64,000 nt of DNA from CAVQCA01 sp963710815 (GCA_963710815.1 CAVQCA010000154.1:14642-78641); one strand, 5' to 3'; positions 52,840 through 62,084 are shown, counted from the stretch's first letter. Translations and numbers: made by a program. The notes: generated by a model from the letters alone, not told the origin.

Positions 52840-54060
52840 TTACGCCTGCATCACTTCGTCCAGCAGTTCGATCCAGTGCTTCACCGGCACCCCGCTGGCT
52901 GTTGCCAGATGCAGCTGGCAACCGACATTGGCGGTCGCTATGACATCGGGCATACCCTGTTGCAACGCGGCGAGCTTGTTGTCCAGCAGTCGTCGTGACA
53001 GGTCCGGCTGCAGAATCGAATACGTGCCGGCCGAACCGCAGCACAGGTGCGCGTCGGTCACGTGAGTCAGCTGAAAACCCGCCTGCTGCAGCACGGTCTC
53101 GACCACGCCCTGCAGTTGCTGGCCGTGCTGCAGGGTGCAGGGACTGTGGAACGCCACCTTGCATTGTGCCGCATGCGCTGTGAGCCGCGGCAGCGATTCG
53201 GCCTCAATAACTTCAACGATATCTCTGGCCAGCGCGCTGACGCGTGCGGCCTTTTTCTCATAGGCCGCGTCCTGTCGCAGCAACTCGCCGTACTCCTTCA
53301 CCAGTGCACCGCAGCCGCTGGCGGTAACGACAATCGCCTCCACACCCTGTTCGATGTACGGCCACCAGGCGTCTATGTTGCGGCGCATGAAGTCGAGACC
53401 TTCGCGCTGCGCCGCCAGATGGTGACTCACCGCACCGCAGCAACCGGCCTCCGGTGCCTCGACCAGCTGGATCCCCAGCCGATCGAGCACCCGTGCGGCA
53501 GCGGCATTGGTAGCGGGCGTGGCGACGCTCTGCACGCAACCCGCCAGCGCGATCATACGGCGCGGCTGCGCGCGTACGGGCCAGGCCCCGGGGGTCTGAA
53601 ACGCGGGGATCCTGGTGCGCAACGCGGCCGGCAACAGCGGTCGCAGACGCTGGCCAAGACGCAACCAGGGTGCGAAGCGACGCGGATGGGGTAGCAGCTT
53701 GCGCAAGGCATAGCGCATTGCGGCTTCCAACCGACCGCGCCGCAGCTTGCGCTCGGCGATTTCACGACCGATATCCACCAACCTGCCGTAACGTACGCCG
53801 GACGGGCAGGTTGTCTCGCAGGACCTGCAGGTCAGGCAGCGATCCAGGTGCAGGCGGGTTTTTTCACTGACCGCCTCGCCTTCCAGCATCTGCTTGATGA
53901 GGTAGATGCGCCCGCGCGGGCCATCCAGTTCGTTGCCGAGCAACTGGTAGGTCGGACACGTGGCAGTGCAGAAACCGCAGTGTACGCAGGCGCGCAGAAT
54001 GCTGTCGGCTTCTCTGCCTTCCGGGGTATTGCTGAATTCGTCGCTCAGGCGGGTCTGCAT
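52840..54060 (-). CDS. glcF: Glycolate oxidase iron-sulfur subunit GlcF
   Basis: Iron-sulfur subunit of the membrane-associated glycolate oxidase that passes electrons to quinone. The true start is ATG 54060 (MQTRLSDEFSN), giving 406 residues (E. coli 407); the open frame upstream overlaps glcE. Two [4Fe-4S] motifs are ILRACVHCGFCTATCP and LDRCLTCRSCETTCPSG, and two CCG cysteine-rich blocks are EAGCCGAVSHHLAAQ and HLCCGSAGTYSILQ. With glcE (19 bp upstream) and glcD it forms the standard three-subunit enzyme that makes glyoxylate. Confidence 0.96.
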   Translation of the reverse strand: MQTRLSDEFSNTPEGREADSILRACVHCGFCTATCPTYQLLGNELDGPRGRIYLIKQMLEGEAVSEKTRLHLDRCLTCRSCETTCPSGVRYGRLVDIGREIAERKLRRGRLEAAMRYALRKLLPHPRRFAPWLRLGQRLRPLLPAALRTRIPAFQTPGAWPVRAQPRRMIALAGCVQSVATPATNAAAARVLDRLGIQLVEAPEAGCCGAVSHHLAAQREGLDFMRRNIDAWWPYIEQGVEAIVVTASGCGALVKEYGELLRQDAAYEKKAARVSALARDIVEVIEAESLPRLTAHAAQCKVAFHSPCTLQHGQQLQGVVETVLQQAGFQLTHVTDAHLCCGSAGTYSILQPDLSRRLLDNKLAALQQGMPDVIATANVGCQLHLATASGVPVKHWIELLDEVMQA

Positions 54061-54079
54061 CGGAAAAGATTTTTCGTGT

Positions 54080-55144
54080 TCAGAGTTCCGGGTACATCCG
54101 CCCCGGGTTGAGAATGCCGTCAGGGTCGAAGGCAAGCTTGAGCTTGCGATGAATCGCCATGAGGCCGTCCGGCAGCGGGTGAAATATCTCGCCGGTCCGG
54201 TCGCCGCCCCGGTACAGCACGGCATGACCGCCCACCGCCGCGGCGGCATCGCGTATGGTCGCGGCCGGAGCATCCGATACCAGCCAGCGCAACGCCCCGC
54301 CCCATTCATACAGCCATTTTCCGGGTATCGGTAACGGCGGCGTATCCGATGCCAGCGACAATCGCCACAACGGCTGTTGCGCGACAAAGAAACCCGAGCG
54401 CTGTTCGCGCAGCCGGTTCCAGAAGCGCGCGCCGTCGGGCAACTCGTCGCCGCCGACAAGCCTGCGCGCGGCAGCCACCGCGCCCTGCGCACCGCTCAGG
54501 CGTACATAGAGATTGATGCCGTCGTGGCAGCTGGCGGTGACCGGCAGCGGTTGCTGCGCCCAGTCGTGCAGTCTGGCGATCGCCTGGTGCTCGCCGAGCG
54601 GGAGGCTCAGCGTGATTTCGGCCTCCGGTCGTGGTAAAACCTTCAGCGACACATCCAGCAACACACCCAGCGTTCCCAGTGCCCCGCACATCAGGCGTGA
54701 CACATCGTAGCCGGCCACGTTCTTCATCACCTCGCCGCCGAACGAAAGCGTCTCGCCCTTGCCGTTGATGATGCGACAGCCAAGCACAAAGTCGCGCGCC
54801 GCGCCGGCACTGGCACGCCGTGGCCCCGACAGGTTGCAGGCGATGGTGCCGCCGAGCGTCGCCGTGTCACCGTAGTGCGGCGGTTCGAAAGCCAGCATCT
54901 GACCACGCTCGTCGAGCGCCTGTTCGATCAGGACCAGGGGTGTACCGGCGCGTGCACTGATGACCAGTTCGGTCGGATCGTAGCGGGTAATGCCGCGGTG
55001 GCGGCTGACATCGAGCGTCTCACCCCCGGTCTCGCGGCCATAGAATGCCTTGCTGTCACCGGCGCGGATGCAAAGAGAGGTGCCGGCGCGGCGAGCCGCC
55101 TGCACGCTGTCCCGCAGCTCGACACTGGCGTCATTGTCATTCAT
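54080..55144 (-). CDS. glcE: Glycolate oxidase FAD-binding subunit GlcE
   Basis: Second flavin-fold subunit of glycolate oxidase. From ATG 55144 (MNDNDASVELRDSVQ) 354 residues, E. coli 350. The FAD-binding part has YDPTELVISARAGTPLVLIE, MLAFEPPHYGDTATLGGTIA, RDFVLGCRIINGKGE, and GEVMKNVAGYDVSRLM, as in the PCMH family. The C-terminal HRKLKLAFDPDGILNPGRMYP is the usual end. It begins 8 bp after glcD and ends 19 bp before glcF, so the three genes are one operon. Confidence 0.95.
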   Translation of the reverse strand: MNDNDASVELRDSVQAARRAGTSLCIRAGDSKAFYGRETGGETLDVSRHRGITRYDPTELVISARAGTPLVLIEQALDERGQMLAFEPPHYGDTATLGGTIACNLSGPRRASAGAARDFVLGCRIINGKGETLSFGGEVMKNVAGYDVSRLMCGALGTLGVLLDVSLKVLPRPEAEITLSLPLGEHQAIARLHDWAQQPLPVTASCHDGINLYVRLSGAQGAVAAARRLVGGDELPDGARFWNRLREQRSGFFVAQQPLWRLSLASDTPPLPIPGKWLYEWGGALRWLVSDAPAATIRDAAAAVGGHAVLYRGGDRTGEIFHPLPDGLMAIHRKLKLAFDPDGILNPGRMYPEL

Positions 55145-55152
55145 AGAGCAGC

Positions 55153-56644
55153 TCAGAACCTTTCGAGTTCCGGGAAGCGCAACCGTCCCCCGTGTACGTG
55201 CATGGCGCCGAACTCGGCACAACGATGCAGCGTCGGCACCGCCTTGCCGGGATTGAGCAGGCCATCTTTGTCGAACGCCGCCTTGACGGCGTGGAACTGC
55301 TGCAGTTCCAGTGCGTCAAACTGCACGCACATCTGATCGAGCTTTTCCATGCCGACGCCGTGTTCGCCGGTAATGGTGCCGCCGACCTCCACGCACAGCT
55401 CGAGGATCTTGCCGCCGAAGGCTTCGGTGCGTTCCAGTTCGCCGGGCTTGTTGGCATCGTAGAGAATCAGGGGATGCAGGTTGCCGTCACCGGCGTGGAA
55501 CACGTTGGCGACCGGCAGTCCGAACTCGGCCGACAAATCCGCAATCGATTTCAGAACCCGCGGCAGATGTTTGCGGGGAATCGTGCCGTCCATGCAGTAG
55601 TAGTCCGGTGAAATGCGCCCGACCGCGGGGAAGGCCGCCTTGCGGCCCTTCCAGAAGGTCAGGCGCTCGGCGTCGTCGCGCGCCGTGCGCACTTCGGTGG
55701 CGCCGCTGTCGTGCAGCACATCGCGTACCCGCAGGATGTGCTCCGAAACCTCCTCGTTGGTGCCGTCGAGTTCGCACAGCAGAATGGCCTCGGCATCGCG
55801 CGGATAACCCGCGTGCACGAAATCCTCCGCGGCCTGGATCGCCAGCCGGTCCATCATCTCCAGTCCGGCCGGGATAATGCCGGCGGAAATGATATTGCCG
55901 ACCGCCTGCCCGGCCTTGACCAGATCATCGAACGCCGCCAGCAACACCTGCGCACGCTCCGGCGCCGGCAGCAACTTTACGGTGACTTCGACGATCACGG
56001 CGAGCATGCCCTCGGAACCGGTCAGCAGCGCCAGCAGATCATAGCCGGGCGCATCCAGGCCGCTGCCGCCGATGGTTAGCATCTCGCCATCGATGGTAAT
56101 GACTTTGAGCTTGCTGGATGTTGTGCACCGTAAGACCGTATTTCAGGCAGTGTACGCCGCCGGAATTCTCGGCCACGTTGCCGCCGATAGTGCAGGCGAT
56201 CTGCGACGACGGATCCGGCGCATAGTACAGACCATAAGGCTCGGCCGCCTGCGAAATCGCCAGGTTGCGCACGCCGGGCTGCACGCGCGCCGTGCGCCTG
56301 CGCGGATCGATATCGAGTATGGCGGTGAACTTTGCCAGACTCAGCAGCACGCCCTGCCGGTACGGCAGCGCACCGCCCGACAGGCCGGTGCCGGCGCCGC
56401 GCGCCACCACCGGCACCCGCAAGCGATGGCAAAGCCGCAGGACAGCCTGCACCTGCTCGATGGTATCGGGCAACACCGCCACCAGCGGCAGTTCCCGATA
56501 AGCCGACAGCCCATCGCACTCGAAAGGACGCAGGTCCTCGGACGCGTGGAGCACGGCATCAGAGGGCAGCAAAGCCTGCAGCTGCTGTATCAGATAACGC
56601 CTGTCGATGCCGGCAGGCCGGTCGCCGGTGGCTGCGCTGTTCAT
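55153..56644 (-). pseudogene. glcD: Glycolate oxidase catalytic subunit GlcD, interrupted by a one-base frameshift
   Basis: Flavoprotein subunit that binds glycolate. The frame from ATG 56644 (MNSAATGDRPAGIDRRY) reads correctly through VVARGAGTGLSGGALP and NVAENSGGVHCLKYGLTVHN. It then fails; the other frame begins around KLKVITIDGE and runs LTIGGSGLDAPGYDLLALLT to AEFGAMHVHGGRLRFPELER. One extra base within 56113-56116 explains the break; the joined protein would be 496 residues (E. coli 499). All substrate and FAD blocks (PDYYCMDGTIPRKHL, FHAGDGNLHPLILYD, GTITGEHGVGMEK) are intact. Since the operon partners are whole, sequencing error or very recent mutation is likely. Confidence 0.9.
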
Positions 56645-56727
56645 GATTTGTCCGGTGGGTGGATCATGTGTTGCAAGGTTAGCGTATATCGACGGGCAGG
56701 CAGAACTCCGGCCGCTCGCCCCGCAGG

Positions 56728-58095
56728 CTACGGCATTGCCGCAGCGCGCGGCTGTGCCGCAGTTTCCCCGGGTTCCGCTACGCCGGCCAGCCTCGCCCAG
56801 ACGCGGGCAAGCCCCAGGTCGTCGCCGACGTTACCGGGAAAGATGACCACCGGCATACCCGGATGGCGCGGATGATCGTCCCCGCAACGCACGACCGAGC
56901 AACCGGGCAGAATCTGACCGAGGACCCGCGCGGCGTGCAACGCCAGTCCGCTGCTCAGCACATCGTTGGAAGTGATGCCGCCCTTGCTGATCAGAAAGCC
57001 CAGGCTTTGCGGCAGACCGCGCACCACGTCCATGAGCAACGCCGACACCCGCTCACCAAACGCCAGCCGCGCCGCCTGGTCCGGGAAAGTCCTTTCGCCG
57101 CGGCTGGTATAGATGACACAGGTGTCTCCGGCAGCGTGCACGCCGCGGGCGGTCGCCAGCACCTCGTCCAGCATGGCATCGCGATCGGTGTCGATGCGAT
57201 CGACGTTCACCTCGACCGGCGCGATGCCGGGCATCGCCAGCAGCTGCATGAGCTGCGCCGTGGTCTTGTTGACGTGCGACCCGACGATCACCGCACCGGG
57301 TCCGCTGTGGCGTACGTACGCGCGCATGGCCCGGGGTGCGACCGGCTGCGGGGGCAACTGCGCCAGCGACGTCAGCAGACTGGCGCCGCTGCGGAACAGG
57401 TAACGCTTGCCGCGCGCCGCACACTGCAGCAGCTGTTTGCAGAAGTGGTCCAGATCGTCCTGGCATTCGGCGTCGACCACGCAGCAGCGGTTGCCCGACA
57501 GCGCCATGAGCCGGTCGCTGACATTGCCGCGGACATCCGCGAGCAGAAAACGCTCCACCTCTCCCGCGGCTACACGGCCAGCGGTTTTCTCCTCGACATA
57601 GTCCGGCAGATAACTGTGCCGGTAGCCGAACACGGAATCGCGCGCGAACTCGGTTTCGTGCACCGGCACCGGCTCGCCGTCGACCACCAGGTAGTGGACA
57701 CTGTCGCGCGTCACGCGCCCCCCCTCGAAGAAGGCCGGCACCAGGAAGTGGGCATCGAACGGGCCGAGCTGCCCGGCGATGACATCGGTTTCCACGGGGT
57801 AGTGACCCCGCAACGTGGAATCCGAGCGGCTGACAATCAGCGGATTGATGGCTCTGCCCGTCCCGGCCAGTTCGTCGAGCGCCTGCGCAAGATTGACACA
57901 GACCTCGCGGGTCACCTCAGCGGCCCGCGAGGCGCTCATGCCGCGGGTGTTGGTCAGCACGAAAAATAGCGGTACATCGTCAAGCAGGCCTTGTTTCAGC
58001 GTAGCCACGTCCCAGCGTGTCAGCAGCAGACAGCTGTGCACGGTCTGTGAGCCGGTCGGATCGTCGTCGAGAACAATGATGCGTGTTTCGGTCAT
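56728..58095 (-). CDS. Four-carbon acid sugar kinase family protein (DUF1537)
   Basis: 455 residues from ATG 58095 (MTETRIIVLDDDPTGSQT). The N-terminal domain has the DDDPTGSQTVHSC motif and SRSDSTLRGHYPVETD (substrate loop); the C-terminal domain has VIYTSRGERTF, FLISKGGITSNDVLSSGLAL, GxxxxG-like GGITSND (nucleotide side) and MPVVIFPGNVGDD. Characterised members (DtnK, OtnK type) phosphorylate four-carbon acid sugars such as threonate or erythronate. The usual partners (a PdxA2-like dehydrogenase or aldolase) are missing; instead it sits between a phosphoketolase-like gene and glycolate oxidase genes, so its substrate may differ. Ends 83 bp before glcD. Confidence 0.9.
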   Translation of the reverse strand: MTETRIIVLDDDPTGSQTVHSCLLLTRWDVATLKQGLLDDVPLFFVLTNTRGMSASRAAEVTREVCVNLAQALDELAGTGRAINPLIVSRSDSTLRGHYPVETDVIAGQLGPFDAHFLVPAFFEGGRVTRDSVHYLVVDGEPVPVHETEFARDSVFGYRHSYLPDYVEEKTAGRVAAGEVERFLLADVRGNVSDRLMALSGNRCCVVDAECQDDLDHFCKQLLQCAARGKRYLFRSGASLLTSLAQLPPQPVAPRAMRAYVRHSGPGAVIVGSHVNKTTAQLMQLLAMPGIAPVEVNVDRIDTDRDAMLDEVLATARGVHAAGDTCVIYTSRGERTFPDQAARLAFGERVSALLMDVVRGLPQSLGFLISKGGITSNDVLSSGLALHAARVLGQILPGCSVVRCGDDHPRHPGMPVVIFPGNVGDDLGLARVWARLAGVAEPGETAAQPRAAAMP

Positions 58096-58198
58096 GGTCT
58101 GTCCCGTTATCCCGGAAAACAAATGCCCGTGCAGGGTCACGATGGCAGGCTGGCGCAAACAGGAGAGCCGAGGCGTCACCCCTGCACGGGCTGAACTC

Positions 58199-60421
58199 TC
58201 AGGCCAGCAGATCCCTGACGCGCTGCGCCATGGTGTCGGCCGTAATGCCGTTGAAGGCCATAATCTCTCCCGGAGAAGCCGTGGTTTCACCACGCTTCCA
58301 GCATACGGTGTCGCGGCGCCGGGCGCGGCTGCGCAACAACACGGGTTCAAGCGGAGCGCTCGGGCCACCGCTGACGGCCAGCAGCACATCGGCATCGAAC
58401 AGGGCGTCGAACTCTGCGTCACCCATGAAACGGCCGTCAGGTTCCGACACCGTATTCCAGGCAATGTCCGTGGGCCGGTACAGACGGCGCGGGTTGACCA
58501 CCGCAACGATGCGTACCCGGTAGCCCTCGGCTTCGAGTCTGGCCCTGGCCTCGAATACCGGCAGCAGAATCATGTCGCCCGTGACGGCGAATACCACCGT
58601 ACCCTTCTCACCGCCCCGGGATTCGTACAGCATCACCGCGCCGCTCTCGACGGCCTCGCGCGCCTGCGCCAGTGTCAGATGCACGGGCAGCGGGCTCTTG
58701 GATGCGATAATCACCATGCCCTTGTTGTAGCTGTCGGTCGCATACTCGTAGGCCGCCTGGATGCAGTTGGCGTCGCAGGGAAACAGCGGGTAGACGTTGC
58801 CGTTGCGCATCATGGCCGCGAAGTAGCTCTCGATTTCCGGACGCTGGTGAGTCCAGCCGTTGCGGCCCTGCTCCAGCGCGCCGGCGGTAAACATGGTAAC
58901 GATCGAGGGCGTCCTGCGACGCAGTTCGGCCATAGCCTGGGTAACGGTCTGCACTATGGGCCAGCCATTGATGGCAAAGGACTCGTACGACAACCACAGT
59001 GCGCGCGAACCGAACAGTGCCAGAGCGGCGGCGAAGCCGGCACAGGCGTCTTCGTTGAGCGGCTCGTAGACCTGACCCTCGGGCGACTGGTTGTACAGCG
59101 GATCCTGCGTCGGGTGACGGATCTTGAGCGCGTCGTTGATGTTCTTCATGGCCGAGGCCTCGTTGCCGTCGGCATTGGTCACCACGAAGCGCGGATCGGC
59201 CTTGCCCACCTGTGCCACCAGTGCACCCATGGCAGTGGACGGCACGGCTTTTTCGCCCGGCGAAAACTCCTGCATGTCGAGCGGCGGCAGCGGCGCCAGC
59301 GCAAGCTCGGACTCGGTCACCACCGTCTTCACAGCCGGCCCGCCGCCGGCGCGGCTGAAATTGTCACGCACGATCTGCCAGGCTTCAGGCGGCAGCGCCC
59401 GACGCTTGAGGGCGTCTGCAATGTGTTCCGCGTCCAGGGTATCTGCCGGATACAGGTTGTGCGACTTCGCGCCCACGGTGTGCACCCCTGCCCCCTTGAG
59501 CTGCTTGATAATGAATGCCGTCGGTTTGCCGGACATCGCCAGGCGCGCGGCACGGTCGACGCTGCGCAATACGGCGCCTGCGAACGCCAGGCGCTGCCTG
59601 AACGAGAAGCGCGTGCTGTCAATAAACGGCCCCGTCTGATCGCTGTCGTTGAAGTCGCTTGCGTCAACCAGCACCACTTCGTCGAAGCCGTGGCCTTTCC
59701 AGTAGTTGATCATGCTTTCATTGCTGTGCCGGGACACCATTGAGTGGTGCTCCTGCGAATAGCCGTTCCAGATCAGCACCGGCAGGAAGTTGGTCACCTC
59801 GGGATACGCGGTATGGAAGTGCATCATGGCGTTGAGCACATAGGGCTCGCCCATACCGCCATCGCCTATGGTGACCGGGAACAGCCTGTCGCGGTGCAGC
59901 CAGGCACCGGCCATGGCGAAGTGCTGACCCTGGCCGAGCGGGCCGGCCGGCGACAGCAGACCGGGAATGGCGCCGGACAGATGACCGAGCAGCCCGTGGG
60001 TTTCGCGGAAGCGCTGCATCATGTCGTCCATGGTGCGGATGCCCATGCTTTCCAGCGATGAATCGAGGAACATCGAGGCGTAGAACCCGGGCGCGTGGTG
60101 TCCCACCTCGGTGACGATATTGGTGTGGCCCAGCATCATCAGCGCGGCGTGGGCCTCGGCACTGGAGGCAAACCCGCCCGGATGGCCGGAGCCTTTGGAA
60201 CCGCACACCTGCAAGGTGACATAGCGCAGCGCATCGGCGCCGAGCAGGGTCTGGTAGGCAGCACGCTCGCCGCTGGCGTCGTCGACTGCGGCCGTTCCGG
60301 CGGCAATGGCCGCGGTGTCGGCATGGTGGCTGAACTCAGGCCAGGCCTCACCGTAGTACTGGATACCCTGGCAGAATTCCGGAAGGCTGTTGAGTTGTTC
60401 GGCGGTGTTACTGATGATCAT
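58199..60421 (-). CDS. Thiamine-diphosphate enzyme of the transketolase/phosphoketolase superfamily
   Basis: 740 residues. The N-terminal half has transketolase-like SKGSGHPGGFASSAEAHAAL (about 75-94), THGLLGHLSGAIPGL and GPLGQGQHFAMAGAWL, and the thiamine-diphosphate motif from GDGGMGEP (186) to IWNGY (219). The C-terminal half (SESELALAPLPPLDM-type linker, then VTNADGNEASAMKN, LNEDACAGFAAALALFG, VKASKSPLPVHLTLAQARE as IIASKSPLPVHLTLAQARE, and TTASPGEIMAFNGI) resembles phosphoketolase ends. GAGGA precedes the ATG by 7 bases. I think it acts on a phospho- or keto-sugar, but not necessarily xylulose 5-phosphate. First gene of the operon, facing the IclR operator. Confidence 0.85.
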   Translation of the reverse strand: MIISNTAEQLNSLPEFCQGIQYYGEAWPEFSHHADTAAIAAGTAAVDDASGERAAYQTLLGADALRYVTLQVCGSKGSGHPGGFASSAEAHAALMMLGHTNIVTEVGHHAPGFYASMFLDSSLESMGIRTMDDMMQRFRETHGLLGHLSGAIPGLLSPAGPLGQGQHFAMAGAWLHRDRLFPVTIGDGGMGEPYVLNAMMHFHTAYPEVTNFLPVLIWNGYSQEHHSMVSRHSNESMINYWKGHGFDEVVLVDASDFNDSDQTGPFIDSTRFSFRQRLAFAGAVLRSVDRAARLAMSGKPTAFIIKQLKGAGVHTVGAKSHNLYPADTLDAEHIADALKRRALPPEAWQIVRDNFSRAGGGPAVKTVVTESELALAPLPPLDMQEFSPGEKAVPSTAMGALVAQVGKADPRFVVTNADGNEASAMKNINDALKIRHPTQDPLYNQSPEGQVYEPLNEDACAGFAAALALFGSRALWLSYESFAINGWPIVQTVTQAMAELRRRTPSIVTMFTAGALEQGRNGWTHQRPEIESYFAAMMRNGNVYPLFPCDANCIQAAYEYATDSYNKGMVIIASKSPLPVHLTLAQAREAVESGAVMLYESRGGEKGTVVFAVTGDMILLPVFEARARLEAEGYRVRIVAVVNPRRLYRPTDIAWNTVSEPDGRFMGDAEFDALFDADVLLAVSGGPSAPLEPVLLRSRARRRDTVCWKRGETTASPGEIMAFNGITADTMAQRVRDLLA

Positions 60422-60468
60422 GGTGTTGTCCTCGCTGGGCTTCCCGGAATTTCACCAGGAAGAAACGT

Positions 60469-60600
60469 TTTCGCAATGTGAAATGCAATATCCAAGAAAA
60501 AGGTGGAACCCTGTCCACCGCAGTTCAAAAATCCAGTTGAGTACACCATAACCTCAGGTGTAGTATTTCGCAATACACAATCGTTTTCATATTGCGAAAT
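60469..60600. promoter_or_regulatory. IclR-type operator and promoter region between the ThDP enzyme and regulator genes
   Basis: ATTTCGCAATA (60565-60575) and TATTGCGAAAT (60590-60600) are perfectly complementary 11-base arms 14 bases apart. A related site, TTTCGCAATGTGAAATGCAATA, lies at 60469-60490 near the ThDP-enzyme start. A sigma-70 promoter toward the regulator, TTGAGT (60537-60542) and TAGTAT (60561-60566) with an 18-base spacer, would start transcription inside the first arm, so the regulator probably represses itself. Confidence 0.75.
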
Positions 60601-60604
60601 TTTC

Positions 60605-61366
60605 ATGAACAAGCCGACTCCCTCCATCCAGGTCATTGACCGCTCCGCACAGTTGCTGGACAGCATCGCTACCAGTGAAGAACCGGTCAGTTTGAAGATC
60701 CTTGCCGCCGACACCGGGTTGCACCCCTCCACCGCGTTCCGGATTCTGGGCGCCCTGACCGGCGTCGGGTTGGTGGAACGCGACACGGCGGGTCATTACA
60801 TGCTCGGACGCAAACTGGTGCAACTGGCCGGGCGCGTCAAACGCGGCATCGATATCCGCAAGGAGGCGCTCGACAGTATGCAGGCGTTACGCGACCAGCT
60901 GGGTGAAACCGTCAACCTTACGGTGCGCGAAGGTGACGAAGTCATCTACATCGAGCGAGTCACACCACAACGCATGATGCGCGTCGAACAGGTGATCGGA
61001 AGCCGCGCCCCGTTGCATGTCACGGCGGTCGGCAAGTTGATGCTCGGCGAACTCGGAGAGACTTTCCTCGACGCCTACGCCGCGCGTACGGGTCTGCCCG
61101 CCTATACCGCTCATACGCTCCACACGACGGACGCACTGCGCGATGACGTACACCGGGCAAGCGCCAATGGCTACGCGCTGGACAATGAAGAGGCCGAGGA
61201 AGGCGTGGGTTGCATCGGCGTACTGATTCGCGACGGCACCGGTGCCGTCATCGGAGGACTGTCGGTATCCGCGCCGATCGAGAGACGGCGCGATGAATGG
61301 ATCGAGCTGCTCAGGCAGGCCGGGCGTTCCATATCCGCGCAGCTCGGTTACAGCGGGGACCGCTGA
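60605..61366 (+). CDS. IclR-family transcriptional regulator
   Basis: 253 residues from ATG 60605. An N-terminal winged helix (about 5-65) begins IQVIDRSAQLLDSIATSEEP and has PVSLKILAADTGLHPSTAFR as recognition region; the effector domain (about 85-245) has DEVIYIERVTPQRMM, APLHVTAVGKLML, NGYALDNEEAEEGVGCIGV and GAVIGGLSVSAP, all typical of IclR. No obvious ribosome-binding site: the operator half-site lies 4 bases before the ATG. Divergent from the ThDP enzyme gene, so likely controls the glycolate/kinase operon; family members often bind small organic acids such as glyoxylate. Confidence 0.92.
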   Translation: MNKPTPSIQVIDRSAQLLDSIATSEEPVSLKILAADTGLHPSTAFRILGALTGVGLVERDTAGHYMLGRKLVQLAGRVKRGIDIRKEALDSMQALRDQLGETVNLTVREGDEVIYIERVTPQRMMRVEQVIGSRAPLHVTAVGKLMLGELGETFLDAYAARTGLPAYTAHTLHTTDALRDDVHRASANGYALDNEEAEEGVGCIGVLIRDGTGAVIGGLSVSAPIERRRDEWIELLRQAGRSISAQLGYSGDR

Positions 61367-61522
61367 GCATGGTGCCACGGGTCACACCGCCGATCGACCA
61401 CCGACCTGCTCGCCCGTCGAAACCACACTGCCCGTGACCGCTGGAGAGAGCGCATCACATAATCCACCGGGACAGACTGGATTCCTGCATTCGTGGGGAT
61501 GGCATGTTCCTGCTTTCTCATC
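61367..61522. other. Gap between the regulator and the L,D-transpeptidase gene
   Basis: 156 bp without a gene. ACTGGATTCCTGCATTCGTGGGGATGGC near 61479-61506 resembles half of the common CCCGCGAAAGCGGGAATCC intergenic palindrome. The two genes are convergent; no strong terminator is visible. Confidence 0.35.
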
Positions 61523-62026
61523 TCACTCCAGCGCCATCTCATGGATCACCACCTTCGTACCCACCGGCACGCGATCGAACAGGCGGATGACGTCGTCGTT
61601 GCGCATCTTCACGCAACCGTGGGAGGACGGGACGCCCATGCGGTCCTCGTCGGGGCAGCCGTGGATATAAATATAGCGGCGCATCGAATCCACCTCCCCG
61701 AGGCGGTTTCTGCCCGGCTCCTCGCCGCACAACCAGAGGATGCGCGTGAGTATCCAGTCGCGTTTCGGGTGCTGACGCTTGAGTTCCGGGGTGTAGAGTT
61801 CCCCCGTTGGCCGGCGGCTGACGAACACGGTATTGGGCGTACAGCCATCTCCGATCCTGGCGCGAATGCGGTGCCGGCCGCGCGGAGTGCACTCGCTGTG
61901 GATGCGCTCCCCCGGACCGTTGCTGGCGGTCGCGACGGCCACGTCCATGACGACCCTGCCCGCCTCGATGAGCTGCAGGCGCTGTTCATCGATACTGACC
62001 CGGATGAGGGAGGGGTTGATTTTCAT
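61523..62026 (-). CDS. L,D-transpeptidase (YkuD family), no signal peptide
   Basis: 167 residues from ATG 62026 (MKINPSLIRVSIDEQ). The YkuD motif is YIHGCPDEDRMGVPSSHGCVKM, seen as IHGCPDEDRMG and VPSSHGCVKMRNDD, with His122, His136 and the nucleophile Cys138. Active forms cross-link meso-diaminopimelate stems or anchor lipoproteins in the periplasm. No signal peptide or membrane segment is visible, even in the short upstream extension, which is odd for this family. It lies upstream-adjacent to a solute-binding lipoprotein gene on the same strand, 190 bp away. Confidence 0.88.
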   Translation of the reverse strand: MKINPSLIRVSIDEQRLQLIEAGRVVMDVAVATASNGPGERIHSECTPRGRHRIRARIGDGCTPNTVFVSRRPTGELYTPELKRQHPKRDWILTRILWLCGEEPGRNRLGEVDSMRRYIYIHGCPDEDRMGVPSSHGCVKMRNDDVIRLFDRVPVGTKVVIHEMALE

Positions 62027-62084
62027 GCGGTGATTATACGGATATTGGAATGATGAATTTGTCTTGATCGCTAAGCAAAATTTC

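Noticed and set aside
58199..60421. Ordinary transketolase (tktA)
   Set aside because: The GDG motif and early blocks fit the superfamily, but length, C-terminal half and operon context differ from housekeeping transketolase.
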